Assembly: GCA_964035545.1 (NCBI GenBank)
Contig: OZ037767.1
Coordinates: forward strand, 17,076,781 to 17,140,780
Direction: 5' to 3'
Length of the DNA: 64,000 nucleotides
Origin: Bugula neritina
Lineage: Eukaryota; Bryozoa; Gymnolaemata; Cheilostomatida; Bugulidae
Part shown: piece after piece, positions 60,480-64,000 of the stretch
Layout: every line of letters starts with the position of its first letter
Numbering within the stretch: the first letter of the stretch is position 1
Translations under genes and position numbers: made by a program
Notes under the pieces: generated by a model
Seen by the model: only the letters and a program-made list of their open reading frames with translations
The model's database searches: none
Told to the model about the DNA's origin: nothing

Positions 60480-61960
60480 AATGAAATAATTTTCGTCAAA
60501 AAGAAGCTGCTACATGTACCTCTGTCTACATGTAAGACTGGTTTTAGTATTAAACTTATTAAGCATAAAATAGTAACTTAGAACTCATTATAATGTAAAC
60601 TTAAGATGAACACATATAAAAGTGCTTTTATCAAACATTTGAAATCCAGCTTTCGGGTTACTACACATAAGTTATATAAGTGCTAATATCAAAATACGTG
60701 TAGAAGTAAAAATAATAGTGACATGAAGATAGTTTGTTATATTTCAAATAGTTTTAAACCAGAAAACTAACTTAAAATGCCTGGAAAAAGTGTTGATGAT
60801 TTTGATTTGAAATAAATTTGCTGAACTTGCAATAAATGGTTGAATAATGAGAGACAAGACACAATACCTAAACTCAATCAATAAATAGCGTAATTATAGC
60901 AATTATAATGCTAATAATTGCAGATAATGGCATTTGCTTACATTAGTTCAATCTCTTATCATGACATTCATAGTGATCCTTGTCATTATGAAAGCAATAC
61001 AAAACCAAAGAAGGAAAAAAAATCCCATTTAGCTAGAACTCTAATGATGCATTTACTGTGTATTATTGTCCCGAATAAACATTACAATAACCACAAGGGT
61101 AAATTATTTATATTAAATATAAAACTATAAAAACTATCTTAATGTGGTGATTGATATTGATAAAATAGCAATACTAAACAGCCTTCCATCAGGTAGTAAA
61201 TTATGTGGTTAACAATTCAGCAGACTGCTGAGTTGCATTAAAGCAATTAGTGGGTTATTGCAAATCTATATTTTACAAATCATTTAACTTAGTTTAAAAC
61301 TTATTTCTACTCAACAGCAGCTAAACCTAAAAAAAATAAAATATTAATATATAATTAAAAATAGCAATGCAGCAATGTGTACTTGGCAAATGAAATTAAA
61401 TTGTGAATTACTATTCTGATGCTTATTATCTAGGACACCTTAGTAAACTAACATAAAGATCACCACCAAGTGGGCAACTGAGATACTGATGGCAAAATCC
61501 ACTCCCTTCCTTGACTGATTTAGGCTTGTTAGTTTAAGTTGGTAGTATTGCTATTCAAATTATAAGTCTAACCAGTATCACTATCAACCTAAACTTCAAC
61601 TAACAAAATAAAATTATAACATTTCCATTCATTTTAAATTTAATATACAATTGTTTATTATTATTATATCACAAAATTAAATTCATTTCATAATTATAAC
61701 ATTGATAATCAATATATGTACAGTGTACTCAAAGTCAATAGACTGAATAGTTAATAATCAATACTAAATACCCAATGGTGACTCCAATAAATTAAAATAC
61801 TATAGAACTATTTAGTTTAATGAGCGCACACTCTTTCCAATAACTACAGTCTATTACTATTAGTATAAAATAAAGATTATCATCATCGAGTAAAAGTATA
61901 ACTAAGACTTAACTATAACTATAAGTATTAGTATAAGTTAAGCCATACACTAGCCTTGAG
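60480..61960. other. 5' flank of CS-domain gene
   Basis: AT-rich DNA that should include the upstream 5' UTR exon and promoter of the reverse-strand CS-domain gene. A 70-codon frame at 60918-61130 has no recognisable motif. Period-6 cryptic repeats begin near 61850. Confidence 0.5.
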
Positions 61961-61984
61961 TTACTTATTAATAACCCCCATAGC

Positions 61985-62940
61985 TCATTTGCCATTACAT
62001 GAGGTGTGCCTCAGGGCTAGGTTTAGGGCCTCTTCTTTTTTTGTTATTTATAAATGACATGCTACTGTGTGTAAATGATTCATATTGTCAACTATATGCT
62101 GATGATACTTTGTTAGGTATGGACATAACAGAATGTGGACCATCCAAACTCTAAGAAAGTGTAACAGCGTTGTATGATTGGTCTATTAAATGAGGCATGA
62201 GTTTTAACCCAAACAAATGTATGCACATGGCCCTAGGAAAAAATCTTCCCAGTTTTAGGCTTTTTATGAATGACGTCGCCATACCCCAAACCTGCGGTTT
62301 AAAATACTTGGGTGTATACATTCAAAGTGACCTCAAGTGGCATGAACATACAATGAACACTGTTAAAAAGGAAAACAAATTGTTAGCAATGATAGGAAGA
62401 TGCCTGTTTAGCGCTAGTACCGAGACAAAAATGATAGCCTTTATAACGGTTGTCCGGCCAGTTCTTGAGTATGCTGGTCAGGTATGGTCACCCTACATTA
62501 AAACATTAATAGACAAGGTGGAAACAGTTCAGAGACGGGCTGTTAAGTGGGCGTACAGACTCGGTCCTGTGGAGAGTGTTTCAGAGTGCATGATAAAAAA
62601 CAATATAGAACAACTTAAAGAAAGAAGACAACACTTAGATTTGAACTTTCTAAAAAGAATTGAGTTTGGTTTATATGAAGTACAGATTACTGATTATATT
62701 TCTTTCAATACTTCATATTTAACACGTCGGGGAACACTCAACCCACATTTTGGTCTAAACCAATTTAAGTTTTCTTTTTACAACAGAATGAGACCCATAC
62801 TTGAAGGGCAAGATCCTAATTCACTAATTTAGCCAAACATTTTACCTTCCCTGTACCATTTAAATCCGTCATGCCTGTTTGCTGATTTTAGTATGAAACC
62901 TATATGCATATCCACTTAATGCCCTAGGGTGTATTGGATT
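61985..62940 (+). mobile_element. Non-LTR retrotransposon remnant (reverse transcriptase 3' part)
   Basis: The frame contains the reverse-transcriptase block G-P-L-L-F-L-L-F-I-N-D-M, the catalytic Y-A-D-D at 62095-62106, then F-N-P-N-K-C and Y-L-G-V-Y-I-Q-S-D-L-K-W-H, and a C-terminal region V-Q-R-R-A-V-K-W. This order is typical of animal Jockey/CR1/L2-type elements. It is dead: TAG codons and a one-base shift lie just before the conserved block, and in-frame stops are at 62152 and 62191. The longest intact piece is 62197-62832. The 5' part of the ORF and ORF1 are missing. A (TA)n tract follows the 3' end. Confidence 0.88.
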
Positions 62941-62944
62941 AATC

Positions 62945-64000
<1,056 letters not shown>

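Overview
This is genomic DNA of an animal. Every recognisable gene is split into many short exons with GT..AG introns, the proteins are metazoan families (PPP1R21, TECPR2, a rhodopsin-like 7TM receptor, a peritrophin-like protein), the sequence is AT-rich, and there is a decayed animal-type non-LTR retrotransposon. I cannot fix the species. An intron-dense, minisatellite-rich, probably marine invertebrate fits best. No bacterial operon, tRNA, rRNA or CRISPR array was recognised.

Layout. (1) 62-4229 (+): the 3' half of PPP1R21, running in from the left edge. (2) 6247-41310 (-): a complete TECPR2 gene, convergent with PPP1R21. I could join 27 exons with consistent splice phases into 1,407 codons including the stop. 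It has N-terminal WD40 blades, an acidic Ser/Thr-rich linker, C-terminal TECPR (tectonin) repeats and a C-terminal W-E-L-L that matches the LC3-interacting motif of the human protein. (3) Inside its 15.5-kb intron 25, on the opposite strand (about 13.8-17.9 kb), lies a nested gene for a secreted peritrophin/CBM14-like protein with its own TATA box. Intron 6 (33.6-39.3 kb) holds a decayed coding remnant among AT-rich period-6 repeats. (4) 41.3-48.3 kb: a gene-free spacer of low-complexity DNA and tandem arrays. (5) 48479-56460 (+): six exons encode a signal peptide, a protease-associated (PA) domain and a class-A-like seven-helix receptor in one 531-residue protein. This architecture is the most unusual item in the window. 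Its intron 4 hosts a two-exon gene on the other strand (52529-53183) for a small acidic, coiled-coil protein. (6) 58069-60451 (-): a five-exon, 140-residue CS/p23-like protein. (7) 61.98-62.94 kb (+): a dead reverse-transcriptase fragment of a non-LTR element, followed by a (TA)n tract and flanked by period-6 repeats.

A pattern across the whole window is the abundance of 14-49 bp minisatellites inside introns, often starting or ending within about 20 bp of a splice site. They account for almost all long single-frame ORFs, which are not genes.

Functionally, PPP1R21 (FERRY complex, early endosome) and TECPR2 (autophagy, endolysosomal tethering) both belong to membrane-traffic biology, but nothing here shows that their adjacency matters. 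The PA-7TM protein, the peritrophin-like protein and the CS protein have no evident common pathway.
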